Source: Desertivirga sp966211215
GTDB lineage: Bacteria > Bacteroidota > Bacteroidia > Sphingobacteriales > Sphingobacteriaceae
Direction: 5' to 3'
Assembly: GCA_966211215.1 (NCBI GenBank)
Contig: CBIHNR010000001.1
Span: 1-64,000, forward strand
Length of the DNA stretch: 64,000 bases
The notes beneath the pieces are model-generated. The model was not told where the DNA came from, ran no database searches, and saw only the letters and a list, made by a program, of their open reading frames with translations. The translations under genes and the position numbers were made by a program. This document shows, in pieces, positions 25,044-33,863 of the stretch (position 1 is its first letter; each line of letters starts with the position of its first letter).

Positions 25044-26522
25044 TCATCCCACACTCCCTTCCAGGTTAATAGCCAGTAGTTTTTGAGCCTCAACGGCAAA
25101 CTCCATTGGTAATTGGTTCATCACCTCTTTTGCGAAACCATTCACAATCAGCGCCACTGCTGTTTCGGTGTCTATACCTCTTTGCTTACAATAGAAAAGC
25201 TGGTCTTCCCCAATTTTTGAAGTAGTTGCTTCATGCTCAACAATCGAACTGTTGTTTTTTACTTCTATATAGGGGAAGGTATGTGCCCCGCACTGGTCGC
25301 CGAGCAGCAAGGAATCGCATTGCGAATAGTTTCTGGAGTTTGTAGCCCATTTGCTAGCCCTAACCAGACCTCTATAGCTATTATTGCTAAAACCTGCAGA
25401 GATTCCTTTTGATACGATGCGACTCTTGGTGTTTTTTCCAAGATGGATCATTTTGGTGCCGGTATCTGCCTGCTGGTAATTATTAGTAAGGGCGATTGAA
25501 TAAAACTCGCCGATAGAGAAATCGCCTTTTAAGATAACGCTTGGGTATTTCCAAGTAATGGCAGAGCCGGTTTCCACTTGTGTCCAGGATATCTTAGAAT
25601 GTTCGCCATCACAAATACCACGTTTAGTAACAAAGTTGTAAATGCCTCCATGCCCTTCTTTATCGCCCGGATACCAGTTTTGTACTGTAGAATATTTTAT
25701 TTCGGCTTTTGTATGTGCAATTAGCTCAACAACCGCCGCGTGTAGCTGGTTCTCATCCCTCATTGGGGCAGTGCAACCTTCCAGGTAGCTTACATAGCTT
25801 TCGTCCTCGGCAATAATTAAAGTACGTTCAAACTGTCCGCTGTTTTCAGCATTGATGCGGAAGTAGGTTGATAGCTCCATCGGGCAGCGAACCCCTTTTG
25901 GGATATAACAAAACGAACCATCTGTGAATACCGCTGAGTTTAGGGCCGCAAAATAATTATCGGTCATTGGAACCACCGAACCCAGGTATTTTCTTACCAG
26001 GTCAGGATGATTTTGAACAGCTTCGGAGATGGAACAGAAAATGATTCCAATCTCTTCCAGTTGTTTTTTAAAGGAGGTTGCCACCGAAACACTATCCATT
26101 ACAACATCCACAGCTACCCCGCTAAGCCGTTTTTGCTCCTCAAGCGATATACCCAGTTTATCGAAAGTTTTTTTCAGTTCAGGGTCAATGTCATCAAGAC
26201 TATTCAGTTTTTCTTTTTGTTTTGGCGCAGCATAGTAAATTATATCCTGATAATCTATAGGAGGATACTTAACATTAGGCCAGGTGGGTTCTTCCATTTT
26301 AAGCCAGCCATTATAGGCCTTAAGCCGCCATTCAAGGAGCCATTCGGGTTCGTTTTTCTTGTGTGAGATAAACCTGATAATATCCTCGTTTAATCCCTTG
26401 GGGGCGACATCTGTTTCTATATCGGTAACGAAACCATATTTATATTCATTTAATACGGTCTCTTGCAAAGTATTCAAGTCTTCTTTCATCACAATAAGCT
26501 TAAATTCTTGTAATAGAGACAA
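25044..26522 (-). CDS. sufB: SufB, Fe-S cluster scaffold
   Basis: 492 residues from the first start; MKEDLNTLQET at 26489 is the more usual N-terminus (481 residues). SufB landmarks include KNEPEWLLEWRLKAY, SFCYIPKGVRCPMELSTYFR, and the C-terminal SSIVEHEATTSKIGEDQLFY. It is the site of cluster assembly in SufBC2D. First gene of the operon. No iscR or sufR regulator precedes it; the 262-nt upstream spacer holds repeats and no exact TAnnTTTG on the minus strand. Confidence 0.97.
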   Translation of the reverse strand: MSLLQEFKLIVMKEDLNTLQETVLNEYKYGFVTDIETDVAPKGLNEDIIRFISHKKNEPEWLLEWRLKAYNGWLKMEEPTWPNVKYPPIDYQDIIYYAAPKQKEKLNSLDDIDPELKKTFDKLGISLEEQKRLSGVAVDVVMDSVSVATSFKKQLEEIGIIFCSISEAVQNHPDLVRKYLGSVVPMTDNYFAALNSAVFTDGSFCYIPKGVRCPMELSTYFRINAENSGQFERTLIIAEDESYVSYLEGCTAPMRDENQLHAAVVELIAHTKAEIKYSTVQNWYPGDKEGHGGIYNFVTKRGICDGEHSKISWTQVETGSAITWKYPSVILKGDFSIGEFYSIALTNNYQQADTGTKMIHLGKNTKSRIVSKGISAGFSNNSYRGLVRASKWATNSRNYSQCDSLLLGDQCGAHTFPYIEVKNNSSIVEHEATTSKIGEDQLFYCKQRGIDTETAVALIVNGFAKEVMNQLPMEFAVEAQKLLAINLEGSVG

Positions 26523-26693
26523 ATAGGTTATAGTATAAACGAGGAACTGCCATTTTGTTTATGAAATCGATGTAATTATTGAGTAAAGATTGAGGTTTTG
26601 AGATTTTCTGCTGATCATCAACCTCCGGCTTTAAATTTTTCTGGGTTACCGTTGGCTGAAGCACAACGGCAATAGACACTATGTTAATCATCA

Positions 26694-26762
26694 GACTTCC
26701 GACCTCTGACTTCTAATCTTCGGGCTTCAGACCTCCGACTTCAGACCTCCAATCTCCAACCA
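26694..26762. repeat. Degenerate GACTTCAGACCTCC-type repeat upstream of ubiE
   Basis: Imperfect units (GACTTCCGACCTCTGACTTC, GGCTTCAGACCTCCGACTTC and similar) repeat about every 8-10 nt in the divergent sufB/ubiE spacer. Same style as 10815-10890. Confidence 0.5.
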
Positions 26763-26769
26763 AAAACCC

Positions 26770-26777
26770 TATCTTTG
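26770..26777 (+). promoter_or_regulatory. -7 promoter box of ubiE-porT
   Basis: TATCTTTG, an exact TAnnTTTG, ends 7 nt before the ubiE ATG; predicts a leaderless or near-leaderless mRNA. Confidence 0.6.
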
Positions 26778-26784
26778 CGCCAGT

Positions 26785-27516
26785 ATGTCTCAACCGGTTA
26801 CTCCATATAATGATCAAACAGCTACCAAAAAAGAGCAGGTAGCAACAATGTTTAACAATATCTCCAAAACGTACGATTTTCTTAACCATTTTTTGTCACT
26901 AGGTATTGATATCATTTGGAGAAAAAAAGCTATCGGAGAGTTGAAAAAGGATAAGCCGAAACATATTCTGGATGTAGCTACCGGTACGGGCGATTTCGCT
27001 TTTGAGGCTTTGCAGGCATTAAATCCTGATAAGATAACAGGTGTTGACATTTCTCAGGGCATGCTGGATGTGGCGAAAGAAAAGATCACAAAAAGAGGTT
27101 TGCAGCACAAGTTTGAAGTGAAACTTGGCGATTCTGAAAGGCTGCTATTTGATGATAATACCTTTGATGCGGTAACCGTTGCATACGGGGTGCGAAATTT
27201 CGAAAATCTTGAAAAGGGAATTTCTGATATGCTTAGAGTTTTAAAGCCTGGGGGTAAAGTTGTTATCCTCGAGTTTTCCAAGCCGAGGGTGTTCCCTGTG
27301 AAACAATTGTATAGCTTCTACTTCCATTATATAACACCAACTATTGGGAAGATTTTTTCAAAAGACAACAGTGCATACAAATATTTGCCAGAATCTGTCG
27401 AGGCATTTCCTGATGGGAAAAAATTCACAGATTTAATGGAAAAAGTGGGGAACCGGGAAACTAAAAACCGCCCATTAGCGTTTGGGATTTGTTCAATTTA
27501 CACCGGCATTAAATGA
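26785..27516 (+). CDS. ubiE: Demethylmenaquinone methyltransferase (UbiE/MenG)
   Basis: 243 residues, class I SAM methyltransferase. SAM-binding motif I is HILDVATGTGDFAFEA, followed by ITGVDISQGMLDVAKEK; the family stretch VTVAYGVRNFENL and the C-terminal GICSIYTGIK are also present. It methylates demethylmenaquinone in the last step of menaquinone synthesis. Its last codons overlap the porT start by 4 nt, so the two are co-translated. Since the phylum uses menaquinone, the MenG activity is the relevant one. Confidence 0.95.
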   Translation: MSQPVTPYNDQTATKKEQVATMFNNISKTYDFLNHFLSLGIDIIWRKKAIGELKKDKPKHILDVATGTGDFAFEALQALNPDKITGVDISQGMLDVAKEKITKRGLQHKFEVKLGDSERLLFDDNTFDAVTVAYGVRNFENLEKGISDMLRVLKPGGKVVILEFSKPRVFPVKQLYSFYFHYITPTIGKIFSKDNSAYKYLPESVEAFPDGKKFTDLMEKVGNRETKNRPLAFGICSIYTGIK

Positions 27517-28247
27517 CGAAGTATATCTGCGCCCTTCTTGCGTTATGTTTTTTTAGTTATCAATCTAAAGCTCAGAACCAGGGTGGTGGGGTAGATAATG
27601 ATATTATTCATTTCGGATTTACCTTTCAATATGTAAGCTCTGAGTATAAAATTTATAAGAAGGAGAATTGGCAGGATCCATTTTTTGATCCCTCTACAGG
27701 AGCTCAGGTGACGCCTATCTTAAACAGTATTAGTTCAAAACCTAGTCCAGGCTTTGGTTTGGGTTTTGTATCTGATCTTAGAATGGGGACACATGTTAAT
27801 CTGCGTTTTACTCCGTTGCTGGTGTTTCCAGACCGGTCCATTGATTATGCTTATCAAGACCCTCAATTTGATCAGTCGAAAAAAGTAAATGCTGTCTTGG
27901 TTGAGTTCCCTTTAGGGTTCAAACTAAAATCGGACCGTAGGGGGAATTTTAGGGCCTATATCTTAGGAGGAGGAAAATTCACATCTGATATTGTATCAAA
28001 AAAGAAAACAACAAACGAAGGCAAAGCCGAAACCGAAAAGCTGGTTGGAAATATCAAAAATTACTTTTCTTACGAAGCTGGTATAGGTTTCGACCTCTAT
28101 TTTGAATATTTTAAGCTGTCTCCCGAGGTCAAATTTTCCCAATCTGTAAGCAGCATATTGAAACCCGATAAGCAGTCAAATGCTTATTCCCAACCGCTTG
28201 ATAAGCTTTTTCTACGCAATTTCCAGTTTAGCTTGTTCTTCGAGTAA
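27513..28247 (+). CDS. porT: PorT-type outer-membrane beta-barrel protein (type IX secretion)
   Basis: 244 residues, signal peptide ending near YQSKAQ, then HFGFTFQYVSSEYKIYKKENW and alternating strands typical of a small eight-strand barrel, ending with an aromatic residue (QFSLFFE) as outer-membrane proteins do. PorT (SprT) is needed for type IX protein secretion in Porphyromonas and Flavobacterium. The ubiE-porT pairing is, to my knowledge, common in this phylum and is the main support. Start overlaps ubiE by 4 nt. A general porin-family barrel is the alternative. Confidence 0.8.
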   Translation: MTKYICALLALCFFSYQSKAQNQGGGVDNDIIHFGFTFQYVSSEYKIYKKENWQDPFFDPSTGAQVTPILNSISSKPSPGFGLGFVSDLRMGTHVNLRFTPLLVFPDRSIDYAYQDPQFDQSKKVNAVLVEFPLGFKLKSDRRGNFRAYILGGGKFTSDIVSKKKTTNEGKAETEKLVGNIKNYFSYEAGIGFDLYFEYFKLSPEVKFSQSVSSILKPDKQSNAYSQPLDKLFLRNFQFSLFFE

Positions 28248-28313
28248 ATAAAACTTTTCTATTTTTTGATGAACCTACGCAGGGTTTGTTTAATTTCGGC
28301 CTTTCATTAAGGT

Positions 28314-29075
28314 ATGGCACAAATTGCGTTAATAACCGGAGCAACTGCAGGCATTGGCGAAGCGTGTGCCCAAGTGTTTGCCCAGCATAATTATAATTTA
28401 ATTATAACTGGCAGAAGAGCAGAACGCCTCGAAACTCTTGCAAAGGAATTAAAAACACAATTTGAAATTGATGTATTAACACTCACTCTTGATGTGCGGA
28501 GCAAAGCTGATGTTGAAAGCCAATTATCGGCATTGCCAAAAGCCTGGAAGGAAGTTGATGTATTGATAAACAACGCAGGCCTTAGCCAGGGCTTAGACCC
28601 AATTCATCGGGGAGACACCAATGACTGGGATACGATGATCGATACCAATATTAAAGGTTTGTTATATGTAACCAAGGTGGTAAGCAACTGGATGGTGAAA
28701 AGACAAGCAGGCCATATCGTAAATTTAGGATCGATAGCGGCTAAAGAAACCTATCCAAATGGAAATGTGTATTGTGCAACAAAGCATGCAGTAGATTCCT
28801 TAAATCAGGCCATGCGCATAGATCTGTTGCCTTATAATATCAAGGTAACCGGTATTCACCCGGGGGCGGTAGAAACCGAATTTTCGGAAGTAAGGTTTAA
28901 AGGCGATACCGAACGGGCGAAGAAAGTTTATCAGGGCTTTGAACCATTAGTAGCCAAAGATGTGGCAGATACCATTTGGTTTGTCGTATCTCGTCCGGCT
29001 CATGTAAATATTAACGACTTAGTAATTATGCCCACAGCCCAGGCTAGCGTATTGAATATAAAAAAAAATGAATGA
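28314..29075 (+). CDS. Short-chain dehydrogenase/reductase (YdfG-like)
   Basis: 253 residues, classical SDR fold. Nucleotide-binding GATAGIGEA at the N-terminus, NNAG after strand 4, catalytic Ser in LGSIAAKETYPNG and YxxxK in YCATKHAV. The layout resembles YdfG/serine-3-dehydrogenase-type NADP enzymes acting on 3-hydroxy acids. Cytoplasmic. Substrate not known. Confidence 0.9.
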   Translation: MAQIALITGATAGIGEACAQVFAQHNYNLIITGRRAERLETLAKELKTQFEIDVLTLTLDVRSKADVESQLSALPKAWKEVDVLINNAGLSQGLDPIHRGDTNDWDTMIDTNIKGLLYVTKVVSNWMVKRQAGHIVNLGSIAAKETYPNGNVYCATKHAVDSLNQAMRIDLLPYNIKVTGIHPGAVETEFSEVRFKGDTERAKKVYQGFEPLVAKDVADTIWFVVSRPAHVNINDLVIMPTAQASVLNIKKNE

Positions 29076-29160
29076 GTGACTGAAGGAATGAATGAGCATT
29101 AAGCAATATTCGATCATTCAAAATTCCATCCATCTCTCACTATTCTTCAATCATTATAAA
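29072..29160. repeat. Degenerate GAATGA/TCATTC inverted repeat
   Basis: GAGTGACTGAAGGAATGAAT-type units on the left are answered by ATCATTCAAAATTCCATCC and CTTCAATCATT units on the right, giving an imperfect inverted repeat between the SDR gene and the YqeY-like gene. Confidence 0.5.
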
Positions 29161-29168
29161 AAGTAAAC

Positions 29169-29615
29169 ATGTTAGAACAAACCATAAATCAGGAAATTAA
29201 AACAGCAATGCTGGCAAAAAACGATGCCAGATTAAGAGGCCTTAGAGCTATAAAAGCTGCTTTATTACTTGCAAAAACGGAAAAAGGCGCAGCAGAAGCT
29301 ATAACCGAAGAGGCTGAAGTTAAAGTGTTGCAAAAGCTGGCAAAACAGCGTAAGGAGTCTGCTGATATTTATAAAACACAAAATAGGGAAGATCTTTATA
29401 AAGTTGAAATCGAGGAGCTTGAGGTTATTGAGGAATTCTTACCAAAGCAGCTCAGCCATGAAGAGATCGTAAATTATATAAAAGATGTAATTTCGCGGAC
29501 TGGCGCGTCATCTGTAAAAGATATGGGCAAAGTAATGGGTGTTGCAAACAAAGAACTGGCAGGCAAGGCTGATGGCAAAACGGTTTCAGAAGTAGTAAAG
29601 CAGTTACTTGCCTGA
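29169..29615 (+). CDS. GatB/YqeY-domain protein
   Basis: 148 residues, matching the length of YqeY proteins. It opens with EQTINQEIKTAMLAKNDARLRGLRAIKAA and closes with KDMGKVMGVANKELAGKADG and KTVSEVVKQLL, the C-terminal tail domain of GatB. YqeY resembles the tRNA-binding tail of the amidotransferase, but its exact job is not known. Cytoplasmic, single gene. Confidence 0.9.
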   Translation: MLEQTINQEIKTAMLAKNDARLRGLRAIKAALLLAKTEKGAAEAITEEAEVKVLQKLAKQRKESADIYKTQNREDLYKVEIEELEVIEEFLPKQLSHEEIVNYIKDVISRTGASSVKDMGKVMGVANKELAGKADGKTVSEVVKQLLA

Positions 29616-29695
29616 TATTTAGCGAAGCAATCCTTTTATATAAAGCATAAAAGCTTACATTTATTCGCCATAAAATAAACGCTTAATAAATTTAA

Positions 29696-29711
29696 CTAAA
29701 CGTTTGTTTAG
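29696..29711. promoter_or_regulatory. TetR-like palindrome before the alpha/beta hydrolase gene
   Basis: CTAAAC-GTTT-GTTTAG, an inverted repeat 6 nt before the ATG. The form resembles TetR-family operators, but no such regulator is nearby; role inferred. Confidence 0.3.
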
Positions 29712-29717
29712 AACATT

Positions 29718-30482
29718 ATGAGTCTTACGGTTAAAGAAGAAAACGGATTTAGATATATTGAAGAAGGAGAAGGGGATGTGCTTTTGCTGCTACACGGTTT
29801 ATTCGGTGCATTAAGCAATTGGGAGGATGTATTAAATCAATTTAAGTGGCAATATAGGGTAGTAATTCCCCTGTTGCCCATTTATGAACTGCCATTATTA
29901 ACAACCGGAGTAACAACTTTGGCAAAACATGTTCATAAGTTTGTTAAATTTAAGAAATTGCAAAATATCATTGTAGTGGGCAATTCTTTGGGTGGGCATG
30001 TAGGCCTGGTTTTCACGCTTAGCCATCCTGAATGTGTAAAATCGTTGATTTTAAGCGGGAGCTCTGGCCTATATGAGAACTCTTTTGGGGGATCTTTTCC
30101 ACGCCGCGAGAGCTACGATTTTATCAGAGAAAAGGTAGCTTACACATTTTATGATCCAAAATTTGCAACCAAAGAGCTTGTAGATGAGGTTTTTGGCGTT
30201 GTTAATGATAGGAATAGGGTAATTAGGATTTTGGCAATGGCAAAATCGGCAATAAGGCATAATATGGCAAAAGATTTGCATAAGATTACTATACCAACTT
30301 GCCTTATTTGGGGAAAGGATGATAGAGTAACTCCACCTGAAGTTGCCGAAGAGTTTCATCAGCTGTTACCAAATTCTGAGCTAAACTGGATAGACAAATG
30401 CGGCCACGCCCCAATGATGGAACAGCCGGAACAATTTATAACTTACCTTAAAAAGTTTTTAGATAGGGTATTACTAAAATAA
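29718..30482 (+). CDS. Alpha/beta-hydrolase
   Basis: 254 residues. Oxyanion-hole region LLLLHGLFGALSNWEDV, nucleophile elbow GNSLGGHVG (Ser), acidic residue in LIWGKDDRVTPPEVAEEF and the catalytic His in DKCGHAPMMEQPEQF. This is the esterase/MhpC-like type of soluble hydrolase. The substrate is not predictable. A CBS-domain gene follows after 7 nt and is probably cotranscribed. Confidence 0.9.
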   Translation: MSLTVKEENGFRYIEEGEGDVLLLLHGLFGALSNWEDVLNQFKWQYRVVIPLLPIYELPLLTTGVTTLAKHVHKFVKFKKLQNIIVVGNSLGGHVGLVFTLSHPECVKSLILSGSSGLYENSFGGSFPRRESYDFIREKVAYTFYDPKFATKELVDEVFGVVNDRNRVIRILAMAKSAIRHNMAKDLHKITIPTCLIWGKDDRVTPPEVAEEFHQLLPNSELNWIDKCGHAPMMEQPEQFITYLKKFLDRVLLK

Positions 30483-30489
30483 AAAAGCC

Positions 30490-31152
30490 ATGGTAGCACG
30501 AGAACTCATATCAAACGCTATACCGCCGATCAAAACCTCAGATACAGTGCAAAAAGTGTTTGACCGGATGGCAGAGTTTCGTGTAGCCCATATGCCCATT
30601 GTAGACGACAACTTGCTTGTGGGAGTAATCTCCGACGAGGATTTGATAGAGGTTCAGGATTATTCAACCTTGGTGGGAGATGTTAACCTGTCTGCAAGTA
30701 ATGCATTTGTTAAGGAAGGACAGCATATATACGATGTTATTCGCGAGTTTGATGAAAAGCGCTTAACTCTGGTGCCGGTTGTGGACGAAAGCAGGAATTA
30801 CATGGGGGTTATTTCCATCAACACTATGATGGAATATGTAGCCAGCGTTACATCTGTTAAAGAGCCCGGTGGAATTATCGTGTTGGAAATTAACAATCGT
30901 AATAACTCCCTTTCGCATATCTCACAGATCGTTGAGTCAAATAATGCCCAGATATTGAGTTCATATATTACTTCATTTGCAGACTCCACCCGCCTGGAGG
31001 TTACTCTTAAAGTAAACCGCTACGACTTATCTGCAATAGTCGCTTCATTTATCCGCTACGATTATACAGTCCTATCAACGTTTAACGACTTAAAGGCAGA
31101 TAACGCTGTTGTAGGCCGTTATGACCAATTAATGAATTATCTCAACCTTTAA
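30490..31152 (+). CDS. CBS-domain protein with ACT-like C-terminus
   Basis: 220 residues. Two CBS repeats are visible: about 1-60 (VFDRMAEFRVAHMPIVDDNLLVGVISDEDL) in two parts and about 70-130 (DEKRLTLVPVVDESRNYMGVISINTMMEYVAS). The region from 138 on (GGIIVLEINNRNNSLSHISQI) looks like an ACT-type regulatory fold. CBS pairs bind adenosine nucleotides, so an energy-sensing role is plausible. Function unknown; downstream of the hydrolase and upstream of nadK. Confidence 0.82.
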   Translation: MVARELISNAIPPIKTSDTVQKVFDRMAEFRVAHMPIVDDNLLVGVISDEDLIEVQDYSTLVGDVNLSASNAFVKEGQHIYDVIREFDEKRLTLVPVVDESRNYMGVISINTMMEYVASVTSVKEPGGIIVLEINNRNNSLSHISQIVESNNAQILSSYITSFADSTRLEVTLKVNRYDLSAIVASFIRYDYTVLSTFNDLKADNAVVGRYDQLMNYLNL

Positions 31153-31214
31153 TGAAAGAATTTTAAGAATTTTGAATCTATCTTTCTTTTAATTCACATC
31201 TATAACTATCACCA

Positions 31215-32096
31215 ATGAAGGTTGCTATCTACGGTAGAGAATTTTCCAGCAATACACTCCCTTACGTTCAACAGGTTTTTGATTGCCTCATGCAGTTTGG
31301 CATCGAGCCGCTGGTTTATGAAAATTTCAGCCAATTTATAAGTGGTAAAGTTTTCTTTCGCACTAAGTTGAAAACATTCAATAGTTATCATACTTTAAAA
31401 GGGCATGCAGATGTGCTAATCAGCCTTGGTGGCGACGGTACAATGCTGGATACCGTTATCCTTTTGCGAGATTCAAATATTCCGGTTATTGGTATCAATC
31501 TTGGGCGCCTGGGATTTCTCGCCAGTATTAGCAAGGACAATATTAAATCTGCAATTCATAGCCTGCTGCAGGCTGAGTACACTATAGATAGCAGAGAACT
31601 ACTAAGTATAGAGGCAGAAAATAATGTGTTTGGCAATGAGAATTTTGCTTTAAATGATATAACTATTCATCGCCGGGATAATTCGGCTATGATGCTGATC
31701 CATACTTATTTAAATGGCGAGTTTCTTAATTCTTATTGGGCAGACGGGCTTATTGTTGCTACGCCCACGGGTTCTACAGCATATTCCTTAAGTTGCGGAG
31801 GCCCGATCGTTTTCCCCCAATCAGGAAACTTTGTCATTACCCCGGTATCGCCTCATAATTTAAATGTGCGGCCTGTAATTTTATCCGATTCCAGCATTCT
31901 CTCATTTGAATTGGAAGGCCGAAGCTCAAAATACTTGTTGTCTTGCGACTCACGCACCGAATTAATAGACAGCACCTTGAAATTCAGTGTGAAGAGAGCC
32001 AGTTTTAAAATTAATTTAATAAGGCTTAACAATGAAAGCTATCTCTCAACGTTAAGGAACAAATTGTTATGGGGCATTGATACACGCAATTATTAG
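31215..32096 (+). CDS. nadK: NAD kinase
   Basis: 293 residues, normal NadK size. The diacylglycerol-kinase-like GGDGTMLDTV motif and the NINLGRLGFLAS and DGLIVATPTGSTAYSLSCGGP segments are the family hallmarks. It phosphorylates NAD to NADP in the cytoplasm. It starts the nadK-DUF6089-uppS-bamA-ompH-ompH block. Confidence 0.97.
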   Translation: MKVAIYGREFSSNTLPYVQQVFDCLMQFGIEPLVYENFSQFISGKVFFRTKLKTFNSYHTLKGHADVLISLGGDGTMLDTVILLRDSNIPVIGINLGRLGFLASISKDNIKSAIHSLLQAEYTIDSRELLSIEAENNVFGNENFALNDITIHRRDNSAMMLIHTYLNGEFLNSYWADGLIVATPTGSTAYSLSCGGPIVFPQSGNFVITPVSPHNLNVRPVILSDSSILSFELEGRSSKYLLSCDSRTELIDSTLKFSVKRASFKINLIRLNNESYLSTLRNKLLWGIDTRNY

Positions 32097-32146
32097 CCAA
32101 AACAAATTCAAAAGCATTTACATTACATATACTAAAATTTAATTAG

Positions 32147-32962
32147 GTGTTTAAGTTCAAGTTTTGCTTACCATTTTTAGCCAGCATATTAGTTTTAGTT
32201 AATGTGAATGTGTTTGGCCAAAGCTGGGAATTTGGAGGCTTTTTAGGCGGCTCTGGTTATATGGGCGACTTAAATCCGGTGAATCCTGCCAAAGTAAATA
32301 ACCTCGCTTTTGGAGGGCAAATAAAAAGGTGCTTTGACCCCTATTGGTCACTCAAACTTGCAGTTGTCCATGGAAAAATTGAAGCCTATGATTCGGACTC
32401 AAAAGATGCCTTCCAACGCGATAGAAATCTAAGTTTCTTCACTCCAGTTACAGAAATCAGCCTTCAAACCGAGTTCAATTTTTTTAATTACGTGCCATCT
32501 CATAGCAAGAAAAGATGGTCGCCATTTTTATTTGCCGGGTTAGGACTTGTTGCCTTCAATCCGAAAGCGGATTACCAGGGCCAGGTTGTCGATCTGAGGC
32601 TATTCGGTACTGAGGGGCAAGATCCAACTGACCCTTATCGGGAATATGCTTTTACCGTGCCCTTTGGAGCAGGCGTAAAATATAATCTGACAGGAAAATG
32701 GAGCCTGAATGCAGAGGCTGGTTACCGTACAGCTTATACTGATTATTTAGATGATGTGAGCGGCGTCTATCCCCTGGAAGAACAACTTGTAGCCTCTCCA
32801 GGTTACGAAGCAAGAAAGGCTCTTTCGGACCGGTCCTTAAGCGGCGGGAAAGCCTCGGGTTCTCAACGAGGCGATTATCGTAAGCGAGATACTTACATGT
32901 TTGTAGGGCTTTCCATTACATATTCCATATTTAAAGGAGGTTGTCCTGTGGTTGCAAACTAA
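32147..32962 (+). CDS. DUF6089-type outer-membrane beta-barrel protein
   Basis: 271 residues from a GTG start (no in-frame ATG fits better), signal peptide ending near VNVFGQ. The mature part has the periodic aromatic strands of a small barrel (SWEFGGFLGGSGYMGDLNP, YSSR-like turns, LFAGLGLVAFNP, TYMFVGLSITYSIF). This family is regularly found before uppS and bamA in the phylum, as here. The function is not known; a place in envelope assembly is inferred from position. Confidence 0.82.
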   Translation: MFKFKFCLPFLASILVLVNVNVFGQSWEFGGFLGGSGYMGDLNPVNPAKVNNLAFGGQIKRCFDPYWSLKLAVVHGKIEAYDSDSKDAFQRDRNLSFFTPVTEISLQTEFNFFNYVPSHSKKRWSPFLFAGLGLVAFNPKADYQGQVVDLRLFGTEGQDPTDPYREYAFTVPFGAGVKYNLTGKWSLNAEAGYRTAYTDYLDDVSGVYPLEEQLVASPGYEARKALSDRSLSGGKASGSQRGDYRKRDTYMFVGLSITYSIFKGGCPVVAN

Positions 32963-33074
32963 CTTATTACTAAGCCTTAATCCTATTCATTAAATATTTT
33001 TCAGTCCGAGAAAAACTCACTAAGTTTCTTACCTTTACGCCCCGAATATCTGGCCTATGGCCCAATTATAAAAA

Positions 33075-33815
33075 ATGAGTTTACTTGATCAAATTGATAA
33101 GAATAAATTACCGCAACATATAGCCATAATTATGGATGGTAATGGCAGGTGGGCCAAAGAAAAAGGTAAACTCCGTGTTTTTGGGCATCAGCATGGAGTT
33201 GCAGCAGTACGCGATACAGTGGAGGGTGCGGTGGAAGTAGGTATTCCTTTTATTACCCTATATGCTTTCTCAACCGAAAATTGGAACCGCCCAAAACTGG
33301 AGGTGATGGCTTTAATGGAGATACTTGTGTCGACGATTAACAAGGAAACCAAGACACTAATGGAGAACGGTGTACGTTTAAATGCTATTGGGAACCTTGA
33401 TTTATTGCCCGATAGGTGTAAAAATCAGTTAAACGAAGCGATGGAAAAAACCTCAGGAAATACCAGGTGTACATTAACGCTTGCCCTGAGTTATAGTTCT
33501 CGCTGGGAAATCGTTAACGCATCAAAAAAACTGGCAGAGCAGGTTCAAAAAGGCTTAATTAAACCTGAAGACATTAATGAAGAAATGTTCTCCGAAGCGT
33601 TAACAACAGCAAACATGCCCGACCCCGAGCTGATGATCCGTACTAGTGGGGAATACCGCATAAGCAATTACTTATTATGGCAAATCGCTTATGCAGAATT
33701 GCATTTTATAAAAAAATTATGGCCGGATTTTAGAAGGGAAGACCTTTTTGAGGCGATAATTGACTATCAAAAACGCGAACGCCGCTTTGGAAAGACAAGT
33801 GAGCAGGTGAACTAA
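33075..33815 (+). CDS. uppS: Undecaprenyl diphosphate synthase (isoprenyl transferase)
   Basis: 246 residues. Signature motifs HIAIIMDGNGRWAKEKG (catalytic Asp), LYAFSTENW and RTSGEYRISNYLLWQ are present. It makes undecaprenyl diphosphate, the lipid carrier for peptidoglycan and O-antigen synthesis, at the cytoplasmic side of the membrane. Directly upstream of bamA. Confidence 0.97.
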   Translation: MSLLDQIDKNKLPQHIAIIMDGNGRWAKEKGKLRVFGHQHGVAAVRDTVEGAVEVGIPFITLYAFSTENWNRPKLEVMALMEILVSTINKETKTLMENGVRLNAIGNLDLLPDRCKNQLNEAMEKTSGNTRCTLTLALSYSSRWEIVNASKKLAEQVQKGLIKPEDINEEMFSEALTTANMPDPELMIRTSGEYRISNYLLWQIAYAELHFIKKLWPDFRREDLFEAIIDYQKRERRFGKTSEQVN

Positions 33816-33863
33816 TTTTCCTTTTAACATATATTAACAACTGTTTAAATTATTTTAGCGACG

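Noticed and set aside
26500..26691. 63-codon minus-strand ORF at the sufB start
   Set aside because: Overlaps sufB and the repeat-rich spacer, no motif; could be read as an upstream ORF but there is no support.
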